Positions 8,987 through 17,086 of a DNA stretch of 64,000 nucleotides are shown piece by piece; the first letter of the stretch is position 1, and every line of letters starts with the position of its first letter. The notes beneath the pieces were generated by a model. That model had not been told where the DNA came from. It saw only the letters and a list, made by a program, of their open reading frames with translations, and ran no database searches. The translations under genes were made by a program, and so were the position numbers. Source of the stretch: Pseudomonas syringae (GTDB taxonomy: Bacteria > Pseudomonadota > Gammaproteobacteria > Pseudomonadales > Pseudomonadaceae); NCBI RefSeq assembly GCF_000737245.1, contig NZ_JPQU01000014.1, forward strand, positions 90,677-154,676. The letters are read 5' to 3'.

Positions 8987-9883
8987 ATGTCAGCAGCCTC
9001 CCTCGCCTCATCAGCTGTTCAAGCCGCGCCTCAACCGTTCGAAGTGCGTCCGTTCGCCGCAAGCGTGGGGGCGGAAGTCGTGGGTCTGGATTTGTCCCGA
9101 CCGCTGAATGAAGCCGACTTCGCCCGCATCCATCGCGCGCATCTGGATCACCATGTGGTGGTGTTCCGCGATCAGCAGATCACCCCGCAACAGCAGATTG
9201 ATTTCAGCCGTCGTTTTGGCGTGCTGCAGATCCACGTACTCAAGCAGTTCCTGCTGGCGAACCACCCGGAAATCCTCATCGTTTCCAACATCGTGGAAAA
9301 CGGTCAGCCCATCGGTTTGGGCGATGCGGGCAAGTACTGGCATTCGGACCTGTCCTACAAAGAGCTGCCGAGCCTCGGTTCGATGCTCTACGCCCAGGAA
9401 CTGCCAAGCGAAGGCGGCGACACCTTGTTCGCCGACATGCACCTGGCCTGGGAAACCCTGCCGGAGCATCTGCGCAAAGCGGTTGAAGGTCGCAACGCGG
9501 TTCACAGTTACACCTCGCGTTATCGCGACGGGCACAACGCCCAGAACTGGCGGCCAACCCTGAGTGCCGAGCAACTGGCTCAGGTGGTCGTGGTCAGCCA
9601 TCCGATTGTCCGCACCCACCCTGAGAACGGTCGCAAGGCGTTGTTTGTCAGCGAAGGGTTCACCACCCACATCGTCGGCCTGCCGGAAGATGAGAGTCAG
9701 CAGATCCTGAATGAGCTGTACGCCCACAGCGTGCGCCCTGAAGCGGTGTATCGCCACAAATGGGCACCCAACGACATGGTCTTCTGGGACAACCGTTCGC
9801 TGATCCATCTGGCAGGCGGCACACCCGATCATCTGCGTCGTCGCTTGCACCGCACCACCATCCAGGGCGATGCGCCGTTTTGA
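8987..9883 (+). CDS. TauD/TfdA-family Fe(II)/2-oxoglutarate dioxygenase
   Basis: A 298-residue alpha-ketoglutarate dioxygenase. The iron triad is visible as His119 and Asp121 (YWHSDLSY) and a distal His near 274 (SLIHLAGG); the 2-oxoglutarate-binding Arg is near 289 (LHRTTIQGD). Enzymes of this family oxidise a sulfonate or alkyl sulfate at the carbon next to sulfur and release sulfite or sulfate. The gene is first in a four-gene set with ABC ATPase, permease and binding protein, so the substrate is probably imported by that system. It starts 16 nt before the ATPase gene, with GGAG ahead of ATG 8987. The exact substrate cannot be read from sequence. Confidence 0.92.
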   Translation: MSAASLASSAVQAAPQPFEVRPFAASVGAEVVGLDLSRPLNEADFARIHRAHLDHHVVVFRDQQITPQQQIDFSRRFGVLQIHVLKQFLLANHPEILIVSNIVENGQPIGLGDAGKYWHSDLSYKELPSLGSMLYAQELPSEGGDTLFADMHLAWETLPEHLRKAVEGRNAVHSYTSRYRDGHNAQNWRPTLSAEQLAQVVVVSHPIVRTHPENGRKALFVSEGFTTHIVGLPEDESQQILNELYAHSVRPEAVYRHKWAPNDMVFWDNRSLIHLAGGTPDHLRRRLHRTTIQGDAPF

Positions 9884-9899
9884 AACCGGGAGCTAATCA

Positions 9900-10781
9900 A
9901 TGAATGCTGTTCTGCAAAGCCGCACGGCTAGCGCAAACACGCCTGCGCAACCGGTCGATCAGCCTGCCGCTGAAGCTCTGTTGCAAGTCCAGAACGTCAG
10001 CCTCGAATACCGCACCCCGGAGCGCGTGGTGCGGGCGACTCATCAGGTCAGTTTCGAGATCGATCCGGCCGACCGCTTCGTGCTGCTCGGCCCGTCCGGT
10101 TGCGGCAAATCCACCTTGCTCAAAGCCGTGGCCGGTTTCATCAAGCCTAGCGAAGGGCAGATCCGTCTGGCTGGTGCCGAAGTCACAGAACCCGGCCCGG
10201 ATCGCATTGTGGTGTTCCAGGAGTTCGACCAGCTGCCACCGTGGAAAACCGTGATTGAAAACGTCATGTTCCCGCTGTTGGCCTCGCGCACTCTCAAGCG
10301 CAAGGAAGCTCAGGAGCGCGCTCTTTACTACCTGGCGAAAGTCGGCCTGAGCGCTTTCGCCGATGCCTACCCGCACACCTTGTCCGGCGGCATGAAAGCC
10401 CGTGTGGCGATTGCGCGTGCCTTGGCGATGCAGCCAAAAATTCTGCTCATGGACGAACCCTTCGCCGCGCTGGATGCCCTGACGCGTCGCAAGATGCAGG
10501 AAGAACTGCTGGAGTTGTGGGAAGAAGTGCGATTCACGCTGTTGTTCGTGACCCACTCCATTGAAGAAGCCTTGGTGGTGGGTAACCGGATCTTGCTGCT
10601 GTCCCCACATCCGGGGCGCGTGCGCGCAGAAATCAACAGCCACCAATACGACCTGAAAAGCCTCGGCGGCGTCGGCTTCCAACACACCGCTCAGCGCATT
10701 CATCGGCTGCTGTTTGATGAAGGCGAAGAGCAGGCGGTTGATCGAGAGCTGAATTTTCAAGATATCCGTATCGCTTATTAA
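9900..10781 (+). CDS. Sulfonate/sulfate-ester-type ABC transporter ATPase
   Basis: A 293-residue ABC ATPase of the SsuB/TauB class with Walker A GPSGCGKST (64-72), Q-loop in VVFQEFDQLPPWKTV, signature LSGGMKARVAIARALA, Walker B ILLMDEPFAALDAL and H-loop VTHSIEEAL. The PPWKT piece after the Q-loop is typical of the taurine/nitrate/sulfonate group. The N-terminal 25 residues are a low-complexity extension. It follows the dioxygenase by 16 nt. A REP pair separates it from the permease gene, which may lower expression of the downstream part. Confidence 0.92.
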   Translation: MNAVLQSRTASANTPAQPVDQPAAEALLQVQNVSLEYRTPERVVRATHQVSFEIDPADRFVLLGPSGCGKSTLLKAVAGFIKPSEGQIRLAGAEVTEPGPDRIVVFQEFDQLPPWKTVIENVMFPLLASRTLKRKEAQERALYYLAKVGLSAFADAYPHTLSGGMKARVAIARALAMQPKILLMDEPFAALDALTRRKMQEELLELWEEVRFTLLFVTHSIEEALVVGNRILLLSPHPGRVRAEINSHQYDLKSLGGVGFQHTAQRIHRLLFDEGEEQAVDRELNFQDIRIAY

Positions 10782-10791
10782 CACTAATGAA

Positions 10792-10887
10792 CCTGTGGGA
10801 GCGAGCTTGCTCGCGAAGACTGATGGATAGGCAATGATTAAATATCGCCTGACCCGGCCTCTTCGCGAGCAAGCTCGCTCCCACAGG
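10792..10887. repeat. REP pair inside the ABC operon, GAGCTTGCTCGCGA core
   Basis: Inverted copies of CCTGTGGGAGCGAGCTTGC flank about 45 nt between the ATPase and permease genes. The position within an operon could affect mRNA stability. Confidence 0.9.
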
Positions 10888-10916
10888 GTGAGTTGCAGAC
10901 TTCAGAGAGCACCACC

Positions 10917-11771
10917 ATGAACATCCGTGAAGAGTACGAAGTCACGCTGGAGCCTTTCACTCAGCAAGATCTGGCCCGTGACATCCCCCTGGCGCAGCGT
11001 ATCTGGCAAGTGAGCTGGGTGCGCAAGAGCGTGATCCTGATTGTGCTGGCGATCCTCTGGGAAATCGCTGCACGGATCCAGAACAACGACCTGTTGCTGC
11101 CCAGCTTTCTGCAAACCGCTGCCGCGTTTTATGACGGCATTTTGTCCGGCGAGCTGATCGGCAAGGTGTGGGTTTCCCTGACCGTGCTGATTCAAGGCTA
11201 TGTGATCGGTATCGTTCTGGCCTTTGCTCTGACAACGTTGGCGGTCTCGACTCAACTGGGCCGTGATCTGCTTGGCACCCTGACGGCGATGTTCAACCCG
11301 CTGCCCGCCATTGCCCTTTTGCCACTGGCGCTGCTGTGGTTTGGTCTGGGTCAGAACAGCCTGATCTTCGTGCTGGTGCATTCGGTGCTGTGGGCCTTGG
11401 CGCTCAATACCTACGCGGGTTTTCTGAGTGTCTCTGAAACCCAGCGCATGGCCGGCCGCAACTACGGCCTCAAGGGGCTACGGTTTGTCTGGTACATCCT
11501 GATCCCCGCTGCGCTGCCGTCGATTCTGGCGGGCCTGAAAATCGGCTGGGCATTCGCCTGGCGCACCCTGATCGCCGCCGAGCTGGTGTTCGGTGCGTCT
11601 TCGGGCAAAGGCGGCCTGGGCTGGTACATCTTCCAGAACCGCAACGAGCTGTATACCGACAAGGTTTTCGCCGGCCTGGCTGCCGTGATCCTTATCGGGC
11701 TGCTGGTCGAAAACCTGCTGTTCGCCAACATCGAACGCCTGACCGTCAAGCGCTGGGGTATGCAGCGCTGA
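10917..11771 (+). CDS. Sulfonate-type ABC transporter permease
   Basis: About 284 residues of a BPD_transp_1 permease of the SsuC/TauC group. Hydrophobic segments begin at VILIVLAILWEIAARIQ, and the cytoplasmic EAA loop lies around NYGLKGLRFVWYILIPAALPSILAGLKIGWAFAWRTLI, with the terminal helix LAAVILIGLLVENLLF. ATG 10917 is chosen because it lies clear of the upstream REP element and has AGAG ahead; an in-frame start 24 nt earlier sits next to the repeat. It works with the ATPase before it and the binding protein after it. Confidence 0.9.
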   Translation: MNIREEYEVTLEPFTQQDLARDIPLAQRIWQVSWVRKSVILIVLAILWEIAARIQNNDLLLPSFLQTAAAFYDGILSGELIGKVWVSLTVLIQGYVIGIVLAFALTTLAVSTQLGRDLLGTLTAMFNPLPAIALLPLALLWFGLGQNSLIFVLVHSVLWALALNTYAGFLSVSETQRMAGRNYGLKGLRFVWYILIPAALPSILAGLKIGWAFAWRTLIAAELVFGASSGKGGLGWYIFQNRNELYTDKVFAGLAAVILIGLLVENLLFANIERLTVKRWGMQR

Positions 11772-11818
11772 AATGCATTCCCTATGGGAGATTCTATGTT
11801 CGCCCTCAAGTGGATGGA

Positions 11819-11918
11819 ACGACGTGGGACCGGCTTTAGCCGGGAAGAGGCCGGGACAGGCACTGAATTTTTCCCTACCGATCGACTGCCTTCCCGGCTA
11901 AAGCCGGTCCCACGTCGT
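11819..11918. repeat. REP pair, GACCGGCTTTAGCCGGGAAG core
   Basis: Near-perfect inverted copies of ACGACGTGGGACCGGCTTTA, arms about 29 bp, between the permease and binding-protein genes. It is a different REP class from the preceding one. Confidence 0.9.
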
Positions 11919-11992
11919 GTCTACCTGCGCGGTGCTTGGTCTGGACCGCTTCCACAGTCATTAACAATTTTCGAATTCTTGTGAGGTTATCC

Positions 11993-13000
11993 ATGACAAT
12001 CCCTTTCAAACGCTCCGCCCTCGTCGCGCTGGCAGCCACTATTGGTCTGCTCAGCAGCGGCGTACAAGCCGAAGGCAAGATCAGCATCGCCCAGCAATTC
12101 GGTATCGGTTACCTGATTCTCGACGTGGTGCGCGATCAACAACTGATCGAGAAGCACGGTAAAGAGCAAGGTCTGGACATCAAGGTCGACTGGAACAGCA
12201 TTTCCGGAGCCACCGCTATGAACGAAGCGCTGCTGGCTGGCGCGCTGGACGTGGTATCTGCAGGCGTGCCGCCGATGCTGACCGTCTGGGACCGCACCAA
12301 AGGCAAACAGAATGTCAAAGCCATCGCCTCGCTGGGCTCGATGCCTAACTACCTGCTGACCAACAACCCGAACGTGAAGACCCTCAAGGACTTCTCGGAA
12401 AAAGACCGCATCGCGGTCCCTGCGGCGGGCGTGGGCTTCCAGTCGCGCACCTTGCAGATCGAAACCGCCAAGCAATTCGGTAACGAAAACTTCAAGAAAT
12501 TCGACAATATCTCGGTGAGCCTTGCGCATCCGGACGCCACCTCAGCGCTGATCGCTGGCGGCTCGGAAATCAACTCGCACTTCTCCAGCCCGCCGTTCCA
12601 GTATCAGGAGCTTGAAAACCCCAACGTGCATAAAGTGCTGAGTTCTTACGACGCACTGGGCGGTCAGGCCACGTTCAACGTGCTCTACACCACCGAGAAA
12701 TTCCACGACGAAAACCCGAAGACCTACAAAGCCTTCTACGACGCGCTGGCCGAAGCCGAGAAAATCATCAAGGCCGACAAGCCTGCCGCTGCCAAGACCT
12801 ACATCCGCGTCGAGCAATCCAAGCTGCCGCTGCCGCTGGTTGAGAAGATCGTTGCCGATCCGGAAATCGACTTCACCATCGCCCCGCAACGCACCTACAT
12901 CTATGCCGAAAAACTGCATGAGCTGGGCGTCCTGAAAAACAAAGCCGCGAGCTGGAAGGATTACTTCTTCGAAGAAGCGCATGGTGGTGCGGGTAGCTAA
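11993..13000 (+). CDS. ABC transporter periplasmic binding protein (sulfonate/sulfate-ester class)
   Basis: A 335-residue NMT1/SsuA-like binding protein. The signal peptide runs to about residue 23 (LLSSGVQAEGK), then ISIAQQFGIGYLILDVVRDQQLIEKH replaces the usual gly-tyr opening, followed by GATAMNEALLAGALDVVSAGVPP and the hinge VSLAHPDATSALIAGGSEINSHFSSPPFQ. The start is ATG 11993, behind GTGAGG. It resembles the AtsR-type sulfate-ester binding proteins and completes the transporter encoded just upstream. Its place at the 3' end, after two REP pairs, would allow separate transcript levels. Confidence 0.9.
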   Translation: MTIPFKRSALVALAATIGLLSSGVQAEGKISIAQQFGIGYLILDVVRDQQLIEKHGKEQGLDIKVDWNSISGATAMNEALLAGALDVVSAGVPPMLTVWDRTKGKQNVKAIASLGSMPNYLLTNNPNVKTLKDFSEKDRIAVPAAGVGFQSRTLQIETAKQFGNENFKKFDNISVSLAHPDATSALIAGGSEINSHFSSPPFQYQELENPNVHKVLSSYDALGGQATFNVLYTTEKFHDENPKTYKAFYDALAEAEKIIKADKPAAAKTYIRVEQSKLPLPLVEKIVADPEIDFTIAPQRTYIYAEKLHELGVLKNKAASWKDYFFEEAHGGAGS

Positions 13001-13040
13001 ATAGCTGGACTGCAATCCATTTTTTCTGGCTTGCGCTGAC

Positions 13041-13135
13041 CCTGTGGGAGCGAATTCATTCGCGAATGCTGCATGACAGACGATGACTTCTATCGACTGT
13101 ACCGGCCTCTTCGCGAATGAATTCGCTCCCACAGG
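13041..13135. repeat. REP pair, GAATTCATTCGCGAA core
   Basis: Inverted copies of CCTGTGGGAGCGAATTCATT separated by about 45 nt mark the boundary between the sulfur block and the RHS cassette region. Confidence 0.9.
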
Positions 13136-13189
13136 TTGGGTCTGCGCTGTCAGGCTTGTAACTTACCCTCACCAAAATCCCCAGCCCAC

Positions 13190-13216
13190 AAAACCTAGCA
13201 TTTTTGCTAGGTAGAC
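13190..13216 (+). repeat. RHS-cassette leader element, copy 1
   Basis: CCTAGCA-TTTT-TGCTAGG (13194-13211) is a perfect 7-bp inverted repeat followed by TAGACGA. It lies 60 nt before the start of the first stand-alone RHS cassette. The same element, with the same TAGAC flank, stands before the third cassette and before an empty cassette relic. Confidence 0.75.
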
Positions 13217-13271
13217 GAAGGCCGTCGAAAAGCTCAGGCTCAAGCTATCTCTGCTCACCAGAGTTGCAGAC

Positions 13272-14222
13272 ATGGCTCGACAGACCCAACTGTGCCGCTA
13301 CGCCTACGACCCCCTTGACCGCCTCGCGTCCCGAACGGCGCTGGCTGAGGCAATCACCCGGGACTTCTATCGCGCTGACCGGCTGGCCACCGAGATCCAG
13401 GGCGCCGAACAGCGCAGCTTCTTACACCGCGACAGCCAACTGCTGGCGCAACACACCGTGGTTGGCAAACTTGCGAGCACCGCGTTGACCGCCACCGACT
13501 CACAACACAGCGTGCTGCAAGCCGATAACACCGCCATCGCTTACTCCCCTTACGGCTACCACGCCGCAGTCGCGCTATCGCCCGGCTTCAACGGCGAACA
13601 CGCCGACCCCGTTACTGGCCACTACCTGCTCGGCAATGGCTATCGCGCCTACAACCCGACCTTGATGCGCTTCAACAGTCCGGACAGCTTGAGTCCGTTT
13701 GGCGAGGGCGGGTTGAATGCCTATGGGTATTGCGTGGGGGATCCTGTGAATCGTAGGGATCCGAGTGGGCATGAAGTTGATACGCGGCAACTTTTCTCCT
13801 ATGTCTGGATTGGTTTAGGGCTGTTTGGTGCCGTGCTTGGTGTTAAAACTGCGCTGCCAGCATTGAAGGCTATTAGTCGAGGCGCCGCTTCACAAGCGCA
13901 ACAGTTGACAGCTCGTTCGGCGGTGAGCCAGATCCTGGCAAGTACCGTCTTTACGGCAAGCGGCGTATTAAATGCGGTGGTTCCTGGCTCTAAAGAATCA
14001 ACCTTCCTGTTAGTTATGGCCGTCAGCATTGCAATCCCTACCGTGCCCGCCCGTATCAGGGCAATGGTCCTGACGAAGTCGGCTGCGAAACACGCAGCCA
14101 GGGCGGCGTCTTTGGGAGCGGCACGAATGAAACAGGTCAACCTGAAAGCCCTGGCTGACGCCCGGCACAGGAGCAGTGTCCGAAGCCGTGCTTCAAGTAT
14201 CCGCAGCAGCGGTAGCGCTTGA
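13272..14222 (+). CDS. Stand-alone RHS core/tip cassette A
   Basis: A 316-residue protein made only of the last RHS repeat, core and tip. It begins RYAYDPLDRLASRT, then GFNGEHADPVTGHYLLGNGY, and the core closes at DPVNRRDPSGH (157-167). The 149-residue tip has two hydrophobic segments (YVWIGLGLFGAVLG and STFLLVMAVSIAIPTV) and an Arg/Ser-rich, very basic end. No toxin family is recognised. It lacks the rest of an RHS shell, so alone it cannot form a cage; it either completes a body made elsewhere or is a silent spare. It is preceded by leader element 1 and has no strong ribosome site. No room exists for an immunity gene before cassette B, 75 nt on. Confidence 0.8.
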   Translation: MARQTQLCRYAYDPLDRLASRTALAEAITRDFYRADRLATEIQGAEQRSFLHRDSQLLAQHTVVGKLASTALTATDSQHSVLQADNTAIAYSPYGYHAAVALSPGFNGEHADPVTGHYLLGNGYRAYNPTLMRFNSPDSLSPFGEGGLNAYGYCVGDPVNRRDPSGHEVDTRQLFSYVWIGLGLFGAVLGVKTALPALKAISRGAASQAQQLTARSAVSQILASTVFTASGVLNAVVPGSKESTFLLVMAVSIAIPTVPARIRAMVLTKSAAKHAARAASLGAARMKQVNLKALADARHRSSVRSRASSIRSSGSA

Positions 14223-14297
14223 TCGGCCTGGCTGTAGCTCGCTTCTACAGAAGCTCTGCCAGACGTTATTTGATTGGTCATATACAGGTAAGCAGCC

Positions 14298-15428
14298 ATG
14301 CGCCCGCAAACCATCCTCACCCGCTACACCTACGATCCGCTGGATCGCCTCGCATCCTGCACGCCACTGGCCGAAGCCATTGCGCAACGGTTTTACAAGA
14401 CGGGCGAAGTGGTGACGGAAATTCAGGGAGCAGAACAACGCACCTACATGCGCACAGGCAGCCAACTCCTGGCCCAGAAAAACCTGACGGCCAGCACACT
14501 GCTCGCCACCGATCCCCAAAACAGCGTGCTGCACGCCGAAGACATGGCCATCACCTATGCCCCCTACGGCCACCGCGAAGCTGTGAGCGCATTGCCTGGA
14601 CTACCGGGTTTCAACGGCGAACAACCCGACCCGGTCACCGGCCACTACTTACTCGGCAATGGCTACCGTGCCTATAACCCGATACTCATGCGCTTCAACA
14701 GCCCGGACAGCCTGAGTCCGTTTGGCGAGGGAGGGTTGAATGCCTATGCGTATTGCGTGGGGGATCCGGTGAATCGAAGTGACCCGACGGGGCATTTTGG
14801 GTGGTTGATGGGCCTTGCCGGCTTGGCGGGGGGTTCAGCACTCGGGACGGGAATCGCTGCTGTTGCAACGGCTAAATCTGCGCCGGAAACCAGCAAGGCT
14901 CTTGGATATGTGACAGGTGGATTGGTGATGGGTGCTTTGGGGCTTGGTGCTGTTGGCCAATTTCAGACGCTGGGGAGAGGGTTAACGAGTCGATTCGCAA
15001 AGGAGCTTTCTGGAAAAAACGCGGGACGAAAAAATATCGTCACTGTTGCGCAGGTTAAGAATTCGTCTAGAGAAAGTGCGCCAGACATGACGGAGTCATT
15101 GCGACAATTCTCTGCGCAAAAAGGGGCGATCGAACCAGTGGTGAGTTCTAACCTTGGCATGAGGTCCAGGGATCGTGACTACTTTTACACAGGCTTGAAT
15201 ACTGCGGGCGCAGCCACCAGAGAGGTTTCGATATTTAACGAACATGCAAGGAAGTTTATAAATGGTCCGATGAAACAGCTCGGTATCATGACAAATCTGA
15301 CTGTCCGAGGCACACCGCTTAAAGAAGTCGAGCTCACGAGGTTTAAATCGTTTAGAAAGGACCTGATCGATGCGGCAGTGGTACTTAGACAGTTGAAATT
15401 GAGAAGACTTAATCAAATTGTGTCTTAA
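14298..15428 (+). CDS. Stand-alone RHS core/tip cassette B
   Basis: A 376-residue RHS core/tip protein: start TRYTYDPLDRLASCT, core signature GFNGEQPDPVTGHYLLGNGY, closing motif DPVNRSDPTG (156-165). The 210-residue tip starts with a Gly/Ala-rich hydrophobic stretch (GLAGGSALGTGIAAVATA) and ends in a charged, AT-richer region (after about 15000) unlike the core. Its first 500 nt are close to those of cassette C. It has no leader element of its own and probably depends on transcription from cassette A. Tip function is unknown and no immunity gene follows. Confidence 0.8.
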   Translation: MRPQTILTRYTYDPLDRLASCTPLAEAIAQRFYKTGEVVTEIQGAEQRTYMRTGSQLLAQKNLTASTLLATDPQNSVLHAEDMAITYAPYGHREAVSALPGLPGFNGEQPDPVTGHYLLGNGYRAYNPILMRFNSPDSLSPFGEGGLNAYAYCVGDPVNRSDPTGHFGWLMGLAGLAGGSALGTGIAAVATAKSAPETSKALGYVTGGLVMGALGLGAVGQFQTLGRGLTSRFAKELSGKNAGRKNIVTVAQVKNSSRESAPDMTESLRQFSAQKGAIEPVVSSNLGMRSRDRDYFYTGLNTAGAATREVSIFNEHARKFINGPMKQLGIMTNLTVRGTPLKEVELTRFKSFRKDLIDAAVVLRQLKLRRLNQIVS

Positions 15429-15474
15429 TAGATTGACTTAAGGATCTTGATCTCTTCTTTGCGATGCAGTTACA

Positions 15475-15567
15475 CAGGTGGTATTGAACGGCGATATTCA
15501 GGCGCGGGTGCAGACTCAGCTTTCGTGCCGCTCAGATTGCAGGATCATTAAGTGTATGGTCGTTTAG
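15475..15567 (+). pseudogene. Fragment of an efflux membrane-fusion-protein gene
   Basis: Positions 15489-15526 are identical, 38 of 38 nt, to 18773-18810 inside the first adaptor gene of the RND operon. Weaker similarity continues on both sides and in the same frame (QVVLNGDIQARVQTQLS here, QVALTGDIQARVQTQLSFR there). The fragment ends in a stop at 15565-15567 and has no start. It is a broken copy of codons about 46-75 of that gene, stranded between RHS cassette B and the ATPase gene. A half REP-like arm (GCGAACTTGTTCGCGAAG) follows at 15568. Confidence 0.85.
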
Positions 15568-15678
15568 AAGCGAACTTGTTCGCGAAGCGATATCCCTGAC
15601 TCAGATGAAGATCAGCGCGCACCGCTTTCGCAGCCTCTGGCAGCGCCTGCAAAACAAGTGTGATGCCCTGACAACTCT

Positions 15679-16839
15679 TCAATCCGGCCAATGCCACGCA
15701 GGCTCATCCAGCATCCCTTGCCCCACAATCCCGGTTTGCCCCAACACCTTTTCAAGCTCGATGGCATTGCATTCCGGGCTCTGCTCCAGCGCGGCAATCA
15801 ATCGGCTGGCGTGTGAAACGACCCATAGCTGGCAGTTGTGTGAAGCCTTGATGATCAACCTCGCCAAAGCAGGCAGTAGATCAGGATGCAGACTGGTTTC
15901 CGGCTCGTTGAGTACCATCATGGTGGGCGGGCGAGGGGTGAGCAGGGCGGCGACCAGCAGTAAATAGCGCAAGGTGCCATCGGACAGTTCCGCCGCTGAC
16001 AACGGGCGCAACAAGCCGTCCTGATAAAACTCCACGGCGAAATGCCCGCCGGGCATCACGTTGATCTTCAGACTGGCTCCGGGGAACGCATCGCTGATGG
16101 CAGCGTGCAGCGCCTGTGGGTCACCAATCTCAAGAATGGTCTGCAAGGCTGCCGCCAGATCCCGGCCGTCGTGGTGCAGCACCGGGGTAAAGGTGCCCAG
16201 TTGTGGCCGGCGCGCCGGGGCTTCGGAGTCGCTGCGAAAGTGGTCGTAGAAGCGCCAGCCGCGGATGTTTTCCCGTAGTTGCAGCACCTCCGGACAACTG
16301 CGCAGGCTACCCACCTGATCGAACAGGCTGTCCGAAGCCGGCGTGTGTTGGGCCAATACGTCCCAGTCGCGGCCTTCCCGTGCACGAATCATCGGCCCGC
16401 TGCGTTGCACCAGCAGGCTGGCTGGGCGATACAACGGCCCGGCCCAGATGCACTCCTTCTTGATTTCCGGGTCCAGGGCAAATGCCGAGAGAGTCTTTTC
16501 GGGCAGACCCAGGGAAATGGCGTAGCTGAAATCCTCCCCGGCAAAACCGAGTCGCAGGCGTTTGACCTTTTGTCGCGGTCCACCCTGTACGTCAACGTCC
16601 CCCGCAAGCATGGCCCGGCTGATTTTCTCTGGCCCGGCCCAAAACGTTGAATCCAGCCCGCCTTCACGAGCCAGGGCATTGATGACCCCACCCTGGGCCG
16701 TTTCGCTGAGCAGACGCAGGGCCCGATATAGATTGGACTTGCCACTGCCATTGGGGCCGGTGATCACGTTCAGGCGTTCGAGCGGTACGATCAGGCTATT
16801 GATGGACCGGTAGTTGGCGACCGCGAGGGTTTTGAGCAT
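15679..16839 (-). CDS. AAA-family predicted ATPase (RecF/SMC-like, COG4637 type)
   Basis: About 386 residues: N-terminal LKTLAVANYRSINSL followed by Walker A GPNGSGKSN (28-36), a middle segment without recognised domains, and C-terminal PTMMVLNEPETSLHPDLLPAL (Walker B, Asn in place of the usual Asp) plus VVSHASRLI. This is the single-chain OLD/RecF-like group; DNA-linked roles are typical but the biochemical function is unknown. ATG 16839 is preferred over an in-frame start 48 nt upstream because AAGGA precedes it. It is the only minus-strand gene in the RHS cassette region and lies between two similar 500-bp cassette cores. It could be an old core gene that the cassettes grew around, or part of the mobile region. 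Confidence 0.85.
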   Translation of the reverse strand: MLKTLAVANYRSINSLIVPLERLNVITGPNGSGKSNLYRALRLLSETAQGGVINALAREGGLDSTFWAGPEKISRAMLAGDVDVQGGPRQKVKRLRLGFAGEDFSYAISLGLPEKTLSAFALDPEIKKECIWAGPLYRPASLLVQRSGPMIRAREGRDWDVLAQHTPASDSLFDQVGSLRSCPEVLQLRENIRGWRFYDHFRSDSEAPARRPQLGTFTPVLHHDGRDLAAALQTILEIGDPQALHAAISDAFPGASLKINVMPGGHFAVEFYQDGLLRPLSAAELSDGTLRYLLLVAALLTPRPPTMMVLNEPETSLHPDLLPALARLIIKASHNCQLWVVSHASRLIAALEQSPECNAIELEKVLGQTGIVGQGMLDEPAWHWPD

Positions 16840-16990
16840 CACTGCTTCCTTGCCGATATTCCCAGTGAAAAGGCTGCGATGAGCCAAGGCGCTATTTTAC
16901 GAGTGTCTTTGCCAGCGGGGCATTACATATGTCTATTACGGGTGGCTCAAGTAGACCAATTCTTTGCCCGAGCCGCCTGTCGGCAAAAGG

Positions 16991-17018
16991 CAAAACCTAG
17001 CATTTCTGCTAGTAGACG
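16991..17018 (+). repeat. RHS-cassette leader element, copy 2
   Basis: AAAACCTAGCATTTCTGCTA, then GTAGACGA: the inverted repeat CTAGCA (16997-17002) / TGCTAG (17007-17012) around TTTC, 74 nt before cassette C. The flank before it (GCCGCCTGTCGGCAAAAGGC) resembles that before copy 3. Confidence 0.75.
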
Positions 17019-17086
17019 AGCCTTCACAAGGTACTCATCTTGATACAGGTCCGATCCTTGATACCTGATTCCTTAGGGACTCCGCC

